Assembly (NCBI GenBank): GCA_029862185.1
Contig: JAOTXX010000004.1
Span: 1-64,000 of the forward strand
DNA: 64,000 nt
From: Myxococcales bacterium
GTDB lineage: Bacteria; Myxococcota_A; Polyangia; Polyangiales; Houyiibacteriaceae
Direction of reading: 5' to 3'
Under the pieces are notes generated by a model that did no database searches, was not told where the DNA came from, and saw nothing but the letters and a program-made list of their open reading frames with translations. This document shows positions 7,391 to 15,318 of the stretch, in pieces; positions within the stretch are counted from its first letter, which is position 1, and each line of letters begins with the position of its first letter. Position numbers and translations under genes: made by a program.

Positions 7391-8815
7391 TCATGCTCCT
7401 ACGAGTGCGCCGCCGCAGACACGAACGGTTTGACCGGTCAGGCCTACGGCACCTGGGGTTGCTAGAAAAGTGATCGTCTGACCGACGTCTTCGGGCTTGC
7501 CGCCCTGCCCGACGGCGGACATGCGGCGTGCGACCTCGCGGATCGCCACGGGCATCGCGTTGGTGAGCCTTGTCTCGATGAAACCCGGCGCGATCGCGTT
7601 GACCGTGATGCCCTTCTTCGCGACCTTGGCGGCAAGGGCCTCCACGAAGCCAACGATGCCCGCTTTGCCGGCCGAATAGTTGGTTTGACCGCGATTTCCG
7701 GCGATTCCCGAAACCGACGAGAGGCAAATGATCCGTCCGCCCGCCCGCAACACCTCGTCTCGTAGGAGTCGATCGGTGATGCGGATGACGGCACCGAGAT
7801 TGATGTCGACCGCCATGTCCCAGGCGTCGGGCGTCATGCGCCCGAGCGTCTTGTCGCGCGTCACACCGGCGTTGTGCACGACGATGTCCACGCCGCTAAA
7901 ACGCTCTTTGAGCTCGGCAGCGATTCGCTCCGGCGCATCCACGTCGGTGATGTCGACCAGGAGCGTGGATCCGCCGATGCGCTGCGCGACTTGGCTGCAC
8001 GGCGCGTCATCCGCAGGCCGATCGAGACACACCACGTGCGCGCCCTCCGCGGCTAGAAGCTCGGCCGTGGCTTCCCCGATTCCCCTCGCCGCCCCGGTGA
8101 CGAGGGCAACTTTGCCGCCGAGCACGTGCGTGCCGGGCGCCTCTTCGCCTTGGGCTCGGGTCGTGACGTGAAACGGCTGGCAGCTGATAAACGCCGAACG
8201 CGGAGACAGGAGAAAGCGAAGCACGGCGTCGAGTCGCTCCTCCGCGCCCTCTTGCACGAACACACTGTTGGCGATCGAGCCGTTGCCGCCGATTTCCTTC
8301 GCCAGGCTTCGCGTGAAGCCCTCGAGGCCGGCTCGCGTTGCCGCATGCACCGGCTTCTTGGCATCCGTGGCCGGGCGACCGAGCACGACGACCCGACCCG
8401 ACGGATTGAGCCGGCGAATCCACGGATGGATGAACTCGTAGAGCTGGTGAAGGTCTGCTGGCGTTTCGAGGCCCGTGCCGTCAAACACGATGGCGTCGAC
8501 GCGCGCACCTTCCGGGGCGTCGCCGGGCGCCACGAGTTGCGGAGCCCGCGCCCACGCTTCGCCAGGCCCCACAAAAGGCTGGACGGCAGCCTCAGACGTG
8601 CCGACCACCCAGGGGTGGGCGCCGGCTTTCGTCAGGCTCTGGGCAAGCACGCTCTGCAACGCACCGACGCCGCAGACGAGCACCCTCTTGTCGTCGAGCG
8701 GCCGCTCTTCGTAGGGGCCTTTGGCCCGCGCCAGCTTCTCCGGAACGGGGATCGGGAGGCCAAGGGTCTTGACCAGTTTTCGCGCGTTTTGGTTCTCGAG
8801 CAGAAAATCCGTCAT
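7391..8815 (-). CDS. High-molecular-weight 3-oxoacyl-ACP reductase (FabG4-like)
   Basis: This 474-aa SDR reductase interconverts 3-oxoacyl and 3-hydroxyacyl thioesters. The N-terminal half is a degenerate Rossmann domain (KRVLVCGVGALQSVLAQSL). The C-terminal half from about residue 236 is a complete SDR domain with TGAARGIGE, NNAG-type HNAGVTRDK, a Ser in LSSVSG, and catalytic YSAGK. This two-domain build is characteristic of HMwFabG/FabG4, which normally use NADH. It starts 6 nt after the MaoC-like gene ends and its stop abuts the thiolase start, so the three are probably co-translated. Confidence 0.9.
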   Translation of the reverse strand: MTDFLLENQNARKLVKTLGLPIPVPEKLARAKGPYEERPLDDKRVLVCGVGALQSVLAQSLTKAGAHPWVVGTSEAAVQPFVGPGEAWARAPQLVAPGDAPEGARVDAIVFDGTGLETPADLHQLYEFIHPWIRRLNPSGRVVVLGRPATDAKKPVHAATRAGLEGFTRSLAKEIGGNGSIANSVFVQEGAEERLDAVLRFLLSPRSAFISCQPFHVTTRAQGEEAPGTHVLGGKVALVTGAARGIGEATAELLAAEGAHVVCLDRPADDAPCSQVAQRIGGSTLLVDITDVDAPERIAAELKERFSGVDIVVHNAGVTRDKTLGRMTPDAWDMAVDINLGAVIRITDRLLRDEVLRAGGRIICLSSVSGIAGNRGQTNYSAGKAGIVGFVEALAAKVAKKGITVNAIAPGFIETRLTNAMPVAIREVARRMSAVGQGGKPEDVGQTITFLATPGAVGLTGQTVRVCGGALVGA

Positions 8816-8821
8816 TCGAGC

Positions 8822-9718
8822 TCAGCTCCTCACTGAATAGGTTCCAACTAGATAGGCAGGGCCGCCGGGCGCGTCCCCCACAAACACACTGTCATCCTCG
8901 ATGTAGAGACCGACCCTGGCGGGAAGTACCAAAGGCTTGGTGAACTTCACATCGATCGATTCGAGCCGATTCACGTCACCGGAAAAGAGCGAACGGTTCA
9001 AACCTTCGATCGCGCGTGCCATCGTAGAGAACCCGTGATTGATGATGTTGCGGAAGCCGTTGGCGCGAGCGGCCGGCGGAATCCAATGGATTGGATTGAA
9101 GTCGCCGGTGAGCATGGCGAACTCCAGGCCTACGTGCGTGCCAAGCTTCCAGCGGGCCAGCTCCTTCGCCATGACCGGAACGCGTGGGCGGTCGTCCTTG
9201 CGCTTCGCGGATTTGTCGCCGCCTCCGAGCGGGACGATGCCGTACACGTCGCAAACGATCGCCTCGGGGTGAGTCGAGGTCGACGTCGTCGCGCGCTGAT
9301 GAATGACCGCGCGGCGTCCGTTGTCATCGATGTCGAGGAGCTGCACCTTGAGCTCATAGGGTTCACCCAGCGGAAGTGGCGCGTTCATCTGTAGCCGGCT
9401 GCCGCCATTGAGAACACGCTGGATCGGGTACTGGAGCCCTTCGATGCCGCGGGCCTGGAGCGGGAAGACCCATTGGGGGAACAGATGGGCAGGAACCTGG
9501 CCGCGATACCAGGCGGGGTCGCCGCCGACGTGCCGGATATAGTCGCGCACCAGATCGTCGGGCCTTGCAGGAACTCGCGCCGACACGATGGGGCCCGGGA
9601 CCTGAGCGGGCGCCTTGTTGGGCTGCCCGGACGCGCTCTTCACGGCAACGAACGCCGCGCGAGCAAGGGCGCCGAGCATCGGCCCCTGATGGAGGATGTA
9701 ACGCGTAGGTACCGCCAT
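8822..9718 (-). CDS. MaoC-like dehydratase (HtdX-type)
   Basis: This 298-aa double-hotdog protein is predicted to hydrate enoyl-CoA/ACP to 3-hydroxyacyl forms. The hydratase 2 motif appears as TGDFNPIHW with its Asp and His, followed by NIINHGFSTMARAI. The ATG at 9718 has GGGAG upstream and gives the expected length. The track start adds 57 unlikely residues. It is the first gene of the long minus-strand operon and lies next to a palindrome at 9771-9790. Confidence 0.87.
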   Translation of the reverse strand: MAVPTRYILHQGPMLGALARAAFVAVKSASGQPNKAPAQVPGPIVSARVPARPDDLVRDYIRHVGGDPAWYRGQVPAHLFPQWVFPLQARGIEGLQYPIQRVLNGGSRLQMNAPLPLGEPYELKVQLLDIDDNGRRAVIHQRATTSTSTHPEAIVCDVYGIVPLGGGDKSAKRKDDRPRVPVMAKELARWKLGTHVGLEFAMLTGDFNPIHWIPPAARANGFRNIINHGFSTMARAIEGLNRSLFSGDVNRLESIDVKFTKPLVLPARVGLYIEDDSVFVGDAPGGPAYLVGTYSVRS

Positions 9719-9770
9719 ATCGATTCTCCCGGCTTGCCGGTGCGGTGGAGCGCCTGCCGCCCGACCCGGT

Positions 9771-9790
9771 TCTCTACCATTTGGTAGGGA
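9771..9790. promoter_or_regulatory. Palindromic operator candidate between divergent genes
   Basis: CTACCA-TT-TGGTAG is a perfect 6-bp dyad (9774-9787) that extends to 20 bp with one mismatch (TCTCTACCATTTGGTAGGGA). It is 53 nt upstream of the MaoC-like start and 37 nt upstream of the M3 peptidase start. Its size and symmetry fit a TetR-family repressor site, but no regulator gene lies beside it. Confidence 0.55.
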
Positions 9791-9810
9791 GCCGCGCAAA
9801 CCCGGTCGCG

Positions 9811-9824
9811 CTGCTAGGCTTACT
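9811..9824 (+). promoter_or_regulatory. TAGGCT -10-like element just upstream of start
   Basis: CTGCTAGGCTTACT ends 2 nt before the ATG at 9827, which has no clear Shine-Dalgarno sequence. The identical 14-mer precedes the GTG at 39106. A -10 box this close would place the transcription start at or near the initiation codon, giving a leaderless mRNA. No -35 was found. Confidence 0.35.
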
Positions 9825-9826
9825 CG

Positions 9827-11890
9827 ATGCCTAACCCGTTGATACAGCTCGGATTCGAGATCCCCTTCGACCAGATCGAGGCCGCGCACGTGGAACCGGC
9901 CATCGACGAGCTGCTAGCGCGATCGCGGGCGGCCATCGAGGGAATCGTGAAGAGTGAAACCCCTCGCAGTTACGCCAACACGCTGGGCGCCGTCGAGGAA
10001 GCCACCGAGAAGCTCGAACGAGCCTCGACCGTCGTCGGTCACCTGGAAAGCGTGGCAAGCAGCGAGGCGCTGCGCGCCGCCTACAATACGACCCATCCGA
10101 AAGTGAGCGCCTTCTGGTCGGAGCTCGCGATGAACGACGGGCTCTATCAGGCCGTGCGTGCGTTTGCGCAAACCGATGAAGCAGCGGCGCTTCCAGCGAC
10201 CGAGAGGCGCTTCTTGAAAAAGACGCTCGATGACTTTCGAAGGCATGGGGCCGAGCTCGATCCCGAAGACAAGGCGAAGCTCAAAGAGATCGAGATCGAG
10301 CTCACCAAGCTCACGACGGAGTTCTCCCAAAACGTCTTGGACGAGACCAATGCCTTCGAGCTCTTGGTCAGCGACGAAAGCAAGCTCGCGGGCTTACCTG
10401 ACAGCGCGAAGCAAGCGGCGGCAGAGAACGCGCGCGCAAAGGGCCTCGGGGGTTGGCGGTTCACGCTGCATGCGCCGAGCATGATCCCATTGCTGACCTA
10501 TTTGGACGACCCCAGCATCCGTGAGCATGTTTGGCGCGCCTACAACACGCGCGCGGTTTCCGGCGAACGCGATAATCGTAAGGTCATCGCAAGGATTCTT
10601 GAGCTTCGCCGCGCCAAGGCCGAGCTGCTTGGGTACGCCGATTTTGCGGACCTGGTGACCGAAGACCGAATGGCCAAAGCGGGCGCAAAGGCAAAGGCGT
10701 TCATCGACGATCTGCGCGAACGCACCGAGGAGGCGTTCCGCCGGGAGAATCGGGAGCTCGAGGCCTTTCGCAAAGACGTCGAAGGAAGCTCAGCACCCGC
10801 GCTCGAGCCCTGGGACATCGCCTATTACTCGGAGAAGCAGCGGCAGGCGAAGTACGACTTCAACGAGGAGGAGCTTCGGCCGTATTTCCCACTCGACCGC
10901 GTGCTCAAAGGCCTCTTCGCAACAGCGCAGGCGCTCTACGAAATCGAGATTGTCGAGCGAGGCGCCAAGGTCTGGGATCCGGAAGTGAAATCCTATGCCA
11001 TCCACGATCGAGATGGCACGATGATCGCCGCCTTCTATGTCGACCTGTTTCCGCGTGAGGACAAGCGCGGCGGCGCCTGGATGAACTCGCTGATCAGCGC
11101 TGCGTATCGTGAAGGGCAGGCGGTGCCACAGCTCGGGCTGTTTTGCGCCAACGTCAATCCACCGGTCGGTGGCAAACCCGCGCTCCTGACGCATCGTGAG
11201 GTCGAGACACTCTTTCACGAGTTCGGTCACTTGCTCCACCACTGCTTCAGCCGCGTGAGCGTGCGAAGCCTCGCAGGCACGAACGTCGCCTGGGACTTCG
11301 TGGAGCTGCCGTCGCAGATCATGGAGAACTGGTGTTGGGAGCGGAGCGGCCTCGATCTTTTTGCCGCGCACTATGAAACCGGCGAGCAGATCCCGGACGA
11401 ACTTTATCAGAAGATGGTTCGTGCGAGGACCTACCGCGCGGCCAACGCACAGATGCGGCAGCTGGGCTTTTCGGCCGTCGATCTCGCCCTCCATCAAAAC
11501 TACGATCCGGAGCGCGATGGCGGTGTCATGGCGTACGCGAGGGAGATCATCCAGGCGCATTCGGCGACCAAGCTTCCCGACGACTACGCGATGCTCGCGG
11601 GTTTCGGGCACGTCTTCGCGCACCCAACGGGCTATGCGTCCGGCTACTACAGCTACAAATGGGCCGAGGTGCTCGATGCCGACGCGTTCACGCGTTTCAA
11701 GCGGGAGGGCATCACCAATCCCGAGGTCGGGCGCGCGTTCCGTGATGCGATCCTATCCAAGGGCAACAGCGAAGAAGCGGAGAAGCTTTATGAGGACTTC
11801 ATGGGGAGGGAGCCAGAGCTTGATCCCTTGCTCGAGCGGACCGGGCTGCTTCCCAGTGAAGCCCGTGCCGCGCGTGGCCCACGGAGCTGA
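9827..11890 (+). CDS. M3 family oligopeptidase (oligopeptidase A-like)
   Basis: This 687-aa cytoplasmic zinc metallopeptidase resembles oligopeptidase A (PrlC)/dipeptidyl carboxypeptidase and degrades short peptides. The zinc site HEFGH starts at residue 464 in the segment ETLFHEFGHLLHH, and a downstream WDFVELPSQIMENW supplies the third ligand region. Length fits E. coli PrlC (about 680 aa). It is transcribed away from the fabG4-like operon and converges with the YceI gene. No strong ribosome binding site is visible. Confidence 0.92.
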   Translation: MPNPLIQLGFEIPFDQIEAAHVEPAIDELLARSRAAIEGIVKSETPRSYANTLGAVEEATEKLERASTVVGHLESVASSEALRAAYNTTHPKVSAFWSELAMNDGLYQAVRAFAQTDEAAALPATERRFLKKTLDDFRRHGAELDPEDKAKLKEIEIELTKLTTEFSQNVLDETNAFELLVSDESKLAGLPDSAKQAAAENARAKGLGGWRFTLHAPSMIPLLTYLDDPSIREHVWRAYNTRAVSGERDNRKVIARILELRRAKAELLGYADFADLVTEDRMAKAGAKAKAFIDDLRERTEEAFRRENRELEAFRKDVEGSSAPALEPWDIAYYSEKQRQAKYDFNEEELRPYFPLDRVLKGLFATAQALYEIEIVERGAKVWDPEVKSYAIHDRDGTMIAAFYVDLFPREDKRGGAWMNSLISAAYREGQAVPQLGLFCANVNPPVGGKPALLTHREVETLFHEFGHLLHHCFSRVSVRSLAGTNVAWDFVELPSQIMENWCWERSGLDLFAAHYETGEQIPDELYQKMVRARTYRAANAQMRQLGFSAVDLALHQNYDPERDGGVMAYAREIIQAHSATKLPDDYAMLAGFGHVFAHPTGYASGYYSYKWAEVLDADAFTRFKREGITNPEVGRAFRDAILSKGNSEEAEKLYEDFMGREPELDPLLERTGLLPSEARAARGPRS

Positions 11891-11901
11891 CCGTTGCCTG
11901 G

Positions 11902-12504
11902 CTACTCCGCGACGGCACGCAGGTCGACGGACACGGCGATGTCGTTCGCGACTTTCAGCCGTACAATCGACGGAACCGAGACATCGTGATCTTCGAGCAC
12001 CACGTTGAACTCGGATTTGATTCGAAGCTGCTTGCCGGACCAATTCACGGTTCCTTTGGCGATGACGGGCTTGCTGACCCCGTGAGCGGTGAACTTGCCC
12101 TTGACCTGAACCTTGCGGTCCTTGCCTGACTTGAGCTCCGGCGAGTCCTTCTTGCCGAGGATGACTTCCGTGATCTCGAAATGGATGTTCGGTGTCTTCT
12201 TCGCGTCGAGCCAGCCGTCCCCCTGGAGGTGCTCGTCGCGGAGATCGTTGCCTGTCCGCAACGACGCCACGGAGACCTTGAACGAGCCGGTCGTCTTGGT
12301 GATGTCTGCTGGATCGACGCTGAGGCTACCGCTGACTTTCGAGCTCTTGCCTACCATCGTCTCGAGCGGAGCGTCCGAGACGAAGGTCGCTTTGCTCTTG
12401 CCGTCCGCCCGTACGACAAAGGTCGTCGCGTCGGCCTGAGAGACCGCCGGCATCGCCATGCACGCGGCCAAGATCAGACTGACTCCGGTAGCATTCTGCA
12501 TCAT
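11902..12504 (-). CDS. YceI family periplasmic protein
   Basis: This 200-aa exported protein has an N-terminal signal peptide ending near AVSQA and a YceI domain. YceI proteins are lipocalin-like, binding isoprenoid or other amphiphilic molecules in the periplasm. Family hallmarks seen are SGSLSVDPADITKTTGSF, RDEHLQGDGWLDAKKTPNI and KFTAHGVSKPV. GGGGA lies upstream of the first of two adjacent ATGs. It follows prfC on the same strand. Confidence 0.85.
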   Translation of the reverse strand: MMQNATGVSLILAACMAMPAVSQADATTFVVRADGKSKATFVSDAPLETMVGKSSKVSGSLSVDPADITKTTGSFKVSVASLRTGNDLRDEHLQGDGWLDAKKTPNIHFEITEVILGKKDSPELKSGKDRKVQVKGKFTAHGVSKPVIAKGTVNWSGKQLRIKSEFNVVLEDHDVSVPSIVRLKVANDIAVSVDLRAVAE

Positions 12505-12562
12505 TCGCTCGTTCCCCTTTCCTCAAGTATGCCGGTTTTGGACGGCCGCTTCACCCCCGTAT

Positions 12563-14155
12563 TCACGCGGCCGCCACAATCCGGGCGGTCTCGTTGAAGC
12601 TCCAACTCTCGTTGTCCCGCTCCGCCCGGCCGAGCTCCCACTCGTCCCGAAACAGGGCCACCGGGCGATTGTCTCGATCGACGACGGCCATCGGGACTCG
12701 CTTGGCCTTGAGCTCCGCGCAGTCGGCGGCGCCGGTCACCCAGCGCGCGTGCTGATAGGGAAGAAGGTCGAAGGTCACCCTGGCGCCATACTCGTGCTCG
12801 AGACGAAACATGAGCACGTCGAACTGCAGGCGACCCACAACGCCGCACACCGGATCTTTCTCGCGGCCCGGTTCCATGAAGAGCTGAACGGTGCCTTCTT
12901 CGGAAAGCTCTTGAATGCCTTTTTGGAGCTGTTTGCGTTTGAGCGGATCGAGGAGCTGCAAACGCCCAAAGTGTTCCGGAGAGAACTGCGGAACCGCGTC
13001 GAAGCTCATGGGGCCGTTCGTCGAAAGGGTGTCGCCGATTCGAAAGAGCCCAGGGTCGTATAGGCCCACGATGTCGCCCGCATAGGCCTCCTTCACACTC
13101 TCGCGTTCCTGCGCGAAGAATTGCTCAGCACGATTGAGGCGGATCTCTTTTCCGAGTCGGAAGTGGTGGACGCGCATGCCTCCTTCGAACTTTCCGGAGC
13201 AGATGCGCGCGAACGCGATACGATCCCTGTGAGACGGGTCCATGTTGGCCTGCACCTTGAATACGAACGCGCTGAAGCGATCGTCGTCCGGGCTGACGGT
13301 GACGTCTCCAGTTGCTTTGCGCGCGCCCGGCGGGGGGCAAAGGCCCTTGAACGAACGTAAGAAGGGCTCGACTCCGAAGTTGTTGAGTGCGCTGCCGAAG
13401 AACACAGGCGTGATCTCACCCGCGAGAAATCGCGCTTCGTCCCACTCTTCGCCTGCACCGTCGAGAAGCTCCACCTCGTCGCGAAGGGTTTGCGCGGCTT
13501 CTTCGCCGAGCAGAGCGTCGAGCTCGGGGTCTTCGAGGCCGGTGACCTTCATGATCGCGCGCTTGGATTGGCCCTCGGACGAACGCTCGAAACGAATGAC
13601 GAGCTTGTTGATACGATCGTAGACCCCTTGAAACAAATCGCCGCTCCCGATCGGCCAGGTGAACGGCACCGTACTCACGCCGAGCACCTCTTCGACCTCG
13701 CTCATCAAGGCGAAGGCGTCGCGCGCGGGGCGATCCATCTTGTTGATGAACGTCACGACCGGCGTGTTGCGCAGGCGGCAAACGTGAAAGAGCTTACGTG
13801 TCTGAGGCTCGACGCCTCTCGCGGCGTCGAGAATCATGATGCCGCAGTCGGCCGCCATCAAAGTTCGATACGTGTCCTCGCTGAAATCGTTGTGACCCGG
13901 TGTGTCGAGCAGGTTCCAGCGGATGTCGTCGTACTCGAACTGCAACACCGAAGTCGTGACCGAGATGCCGCGCTGCTTTTCGAGCGCCATCCAATCGCTG
14001 ACCGCAGACCGCTTTGCCTTGCGCGACTTGACGGCGCCGGCTGCATGAATGGCGCCCCCGTAAAGCAGCAGCTTTTCGGTCAAAGTCGTCTTGCCGGCGT
14101 CCGGATGCGAGATGATCGCGAATGTGCGCCGCCGTTGGTATTCGTTCTGGCCCAT
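12563..14155 (-). CDS. prfC: Peptide chain release factor 3
   Basis: This 530-aa translational GTPase recycles RF1/RF2 from the ribosome after termination. G1 is SHPDAGKTTLTE (residues 16-27), G3 is DTPGHNDFSEDT, and G4 is FINKMDR. Domain order and length match RF3. The start MGQNEYQRRR directly precedes the G domain. It is divergent from pip. Confidence 0.95.
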   Translation of the reverse strand: MGQNEYQRRRTFAIISHPDAGKTTLTEKLLLYGGAIHAAGAVKSRKAKRSAVSDWMALEKQRGISVTTSVLQFEYDDIRWNLLDTPGHNDFSEDTYRTLMAADCGIMILDAARGVEPQTRKLFHVCRLRNTPVVTFINKMDRPARDAFALMSEVEEVLGVSTVPFTWPIGSGDLFQGVYDRINKLVIRFERSSEGQSKRAIMKVTGLEDPELDALLGEEAAQTLRDEVELLDGAGEEWDEARFLAGEITPVFFGSALNNFGVEPFLRSFKGLCPPPGARKATGDVTVSPDDDRFSAFVFKVQANMDPSHRDRIAFARICSGKFEGGMRVHHFRLGKEIRLNRAEQFFAQERESVKEAYAGDIVGLYDPGLFRIGDTLSTNGPMSFDAVPQFSPEHFGRLQLLDPLKRKQLQKGIQELSEEGTVQLFMEPGREKDPVCGVVGRLQFDVLMFRLEHEYGARVTFDLLPYQHARWVTGAADCAELKAKRVPMAVVDRDNRPVALFRDEWELGRAERDNESWSFNETARIVAAA

Positions 14156-14225
14156 GCCCCGGCGCCAAGATAGTCACTGTGCTCGGTTGCGCCAGTCTGC
14201 GAACGTGCTGAGATGCGCGCTGCCA

Positions 14226-15167
14226 ATGGCGGGGCTATTTCCAGAAATCGAGCCGTACGATACGGGCCACCTTCAGGTCGATGAGCTGCACTCCGTTTAC
14301 TTCGAGCAATGCGGAAATCCTCAGGGAAAGCCGGCCCTCTTTGTGCATGGAGGGCCTGGCGGCGGCGCGAACTCCGTGCACCGCCGGTTCTGGGACCCTG
14401 CCGTCTACCGCATCATTCTCTTCGATCAGCGCGGCTGCGGCCGCAGCACGCCTCACGCAGAGCTGCGAAACAACACTACCTGGGATCTAGTCCAGGACAT
14501 GGAGCGAATCAGGGAGCACCTCGACATCCAGCGATGGCAGTTGTTTGGCGGCTCCTGGGGGAGCACGCTCAGTTTGACCTATGCCCAGCAGCACCCCGAT
14601 CGCGTGTCTGACATGGTGTTGCGCGGCATCTTTCTACTCCGGCAACGCGAGATCGACTGGTACTATCAGGAAGGCGCGAGCCGGATCTTCCCGGAGGCAT
14701 GGGAGAAGTATCTCGAGCCGATTCCCAGAGAAGAGCGGGGCAACCTGGTGGACGCCTACTACCGCCGCCTCACGAGCCGCGATCGAGCCGAACGGATTCG
14801 GGCCGCTCGCGCGTGGAGCATGTGGGAAGGCAGTACGAGCAGGCTCGTCCCCGACCCGGAGTTGATCGCACGGACCGGCGACGAAACGTTCGCCGAAGCG
14901 TTCGCGCGAATCGAGTGCCACTACTTCGTCAACGGCGGCTTCTTTCAAGACGAGAATCAGCTGCTGAACGACGTCGACCGCATCCAACACATTCCGACGC
15001 TCATCGTTCAAGGCCGCTACGACATCGTCTGCCCCGCCGAAAGCGCCTACGAGCTCCACCGCGCCCTGCCCAACAGCACCCTCGAAATCGCCCCCCGCTC
15101 CGGCCACTCCGCCCTAGAACCCGAAATCACCTCACTGCTCGTAAGGGGACACTCTCCTACCCCCTAA
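14226..15167 (+). CDS. pip: Prolyl iminopeptidase with altered C-terminus
   Basis: This 313-aa alpha/beta hydrolase removes N-terminal proline from peptides. The oxyanion motif HGGPGGG and the nucleophile Ser110 in GGSWGS are present, as is the RYDIVCP segment and the His in RSGHSALEPE. I chose ATG 14226 (MAGLFPEIEPYDTG), the normal family start, over the 45-codon longer track start. The last codons (VRGHSPTP and the stop) are encoded by the left arm of the inverted-repeat element at 15146. The native end was therefore probably replaced by an insertion, without touching catalytic residues. Confidence 0.9.
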   Translation: MAGLFPEIEPYDTGHLQVDELHSVYFEQCGNPQGKPALFVHGGPGGGANSVHRRFWDPAVYRIILFDQRGCGRSTPHAELRNNTTWDLVQDMERIREHLDIQRWQLFGGSWGSTLSLTYAQQHPDRVSDMVLRGIFLLRQREIDWYYQEGASRIFPEAWEKYLEPIPREERGNLVDAYYRRLTSRDRAERIRAARAWSMWEGSTSRLVPDPELIARTGDETFAEAFARIECHYFVNGGFFQDENQLLNDVDRIQHIPTLIVQGRYDIVCPAESAYELHRALPNSTLEIAPRSGHSALEPEITSLLVRGHSPTP

Positions 15168-15318
15168 CGTCCCGCAACCACTGCGATCCCCCGGCAAAGA
15201 TCGCAGCGCCCCAGGCGTGACCGCGAGTATTCCGCCACGAGATCGGGAAAGGTCGCGCTGCGATCTTTGCCTGAGAAACCGCGTGATTACAGGGGGTTGG
15301 AGGGTAGGAGAGTGTCCC
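15146..15318. mobile_element. MITE/REPIN-like element with 63-bp inverted arms
   Basis: The outer 17 bp GGGACACTCTCCTACCC (15146-15162) is perfectly inverted at 15302-15318. The inner 16 bp GGCAAAGATCGCAGCG (15193-15208) is perfectly inverted at 15256-15271. Both arms are 63 nt long, with a less conserved middle and a 47-nt centre. It contains no gene. The GGGACACTCTCC end is reminiscent of REP elements moved by REP-associated tyrosine transposases; that link is from memory and inferred. It fills the space between the convergent pip and ettA genes and could also act as a bidirectional terminator. Confidence 0.7.
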
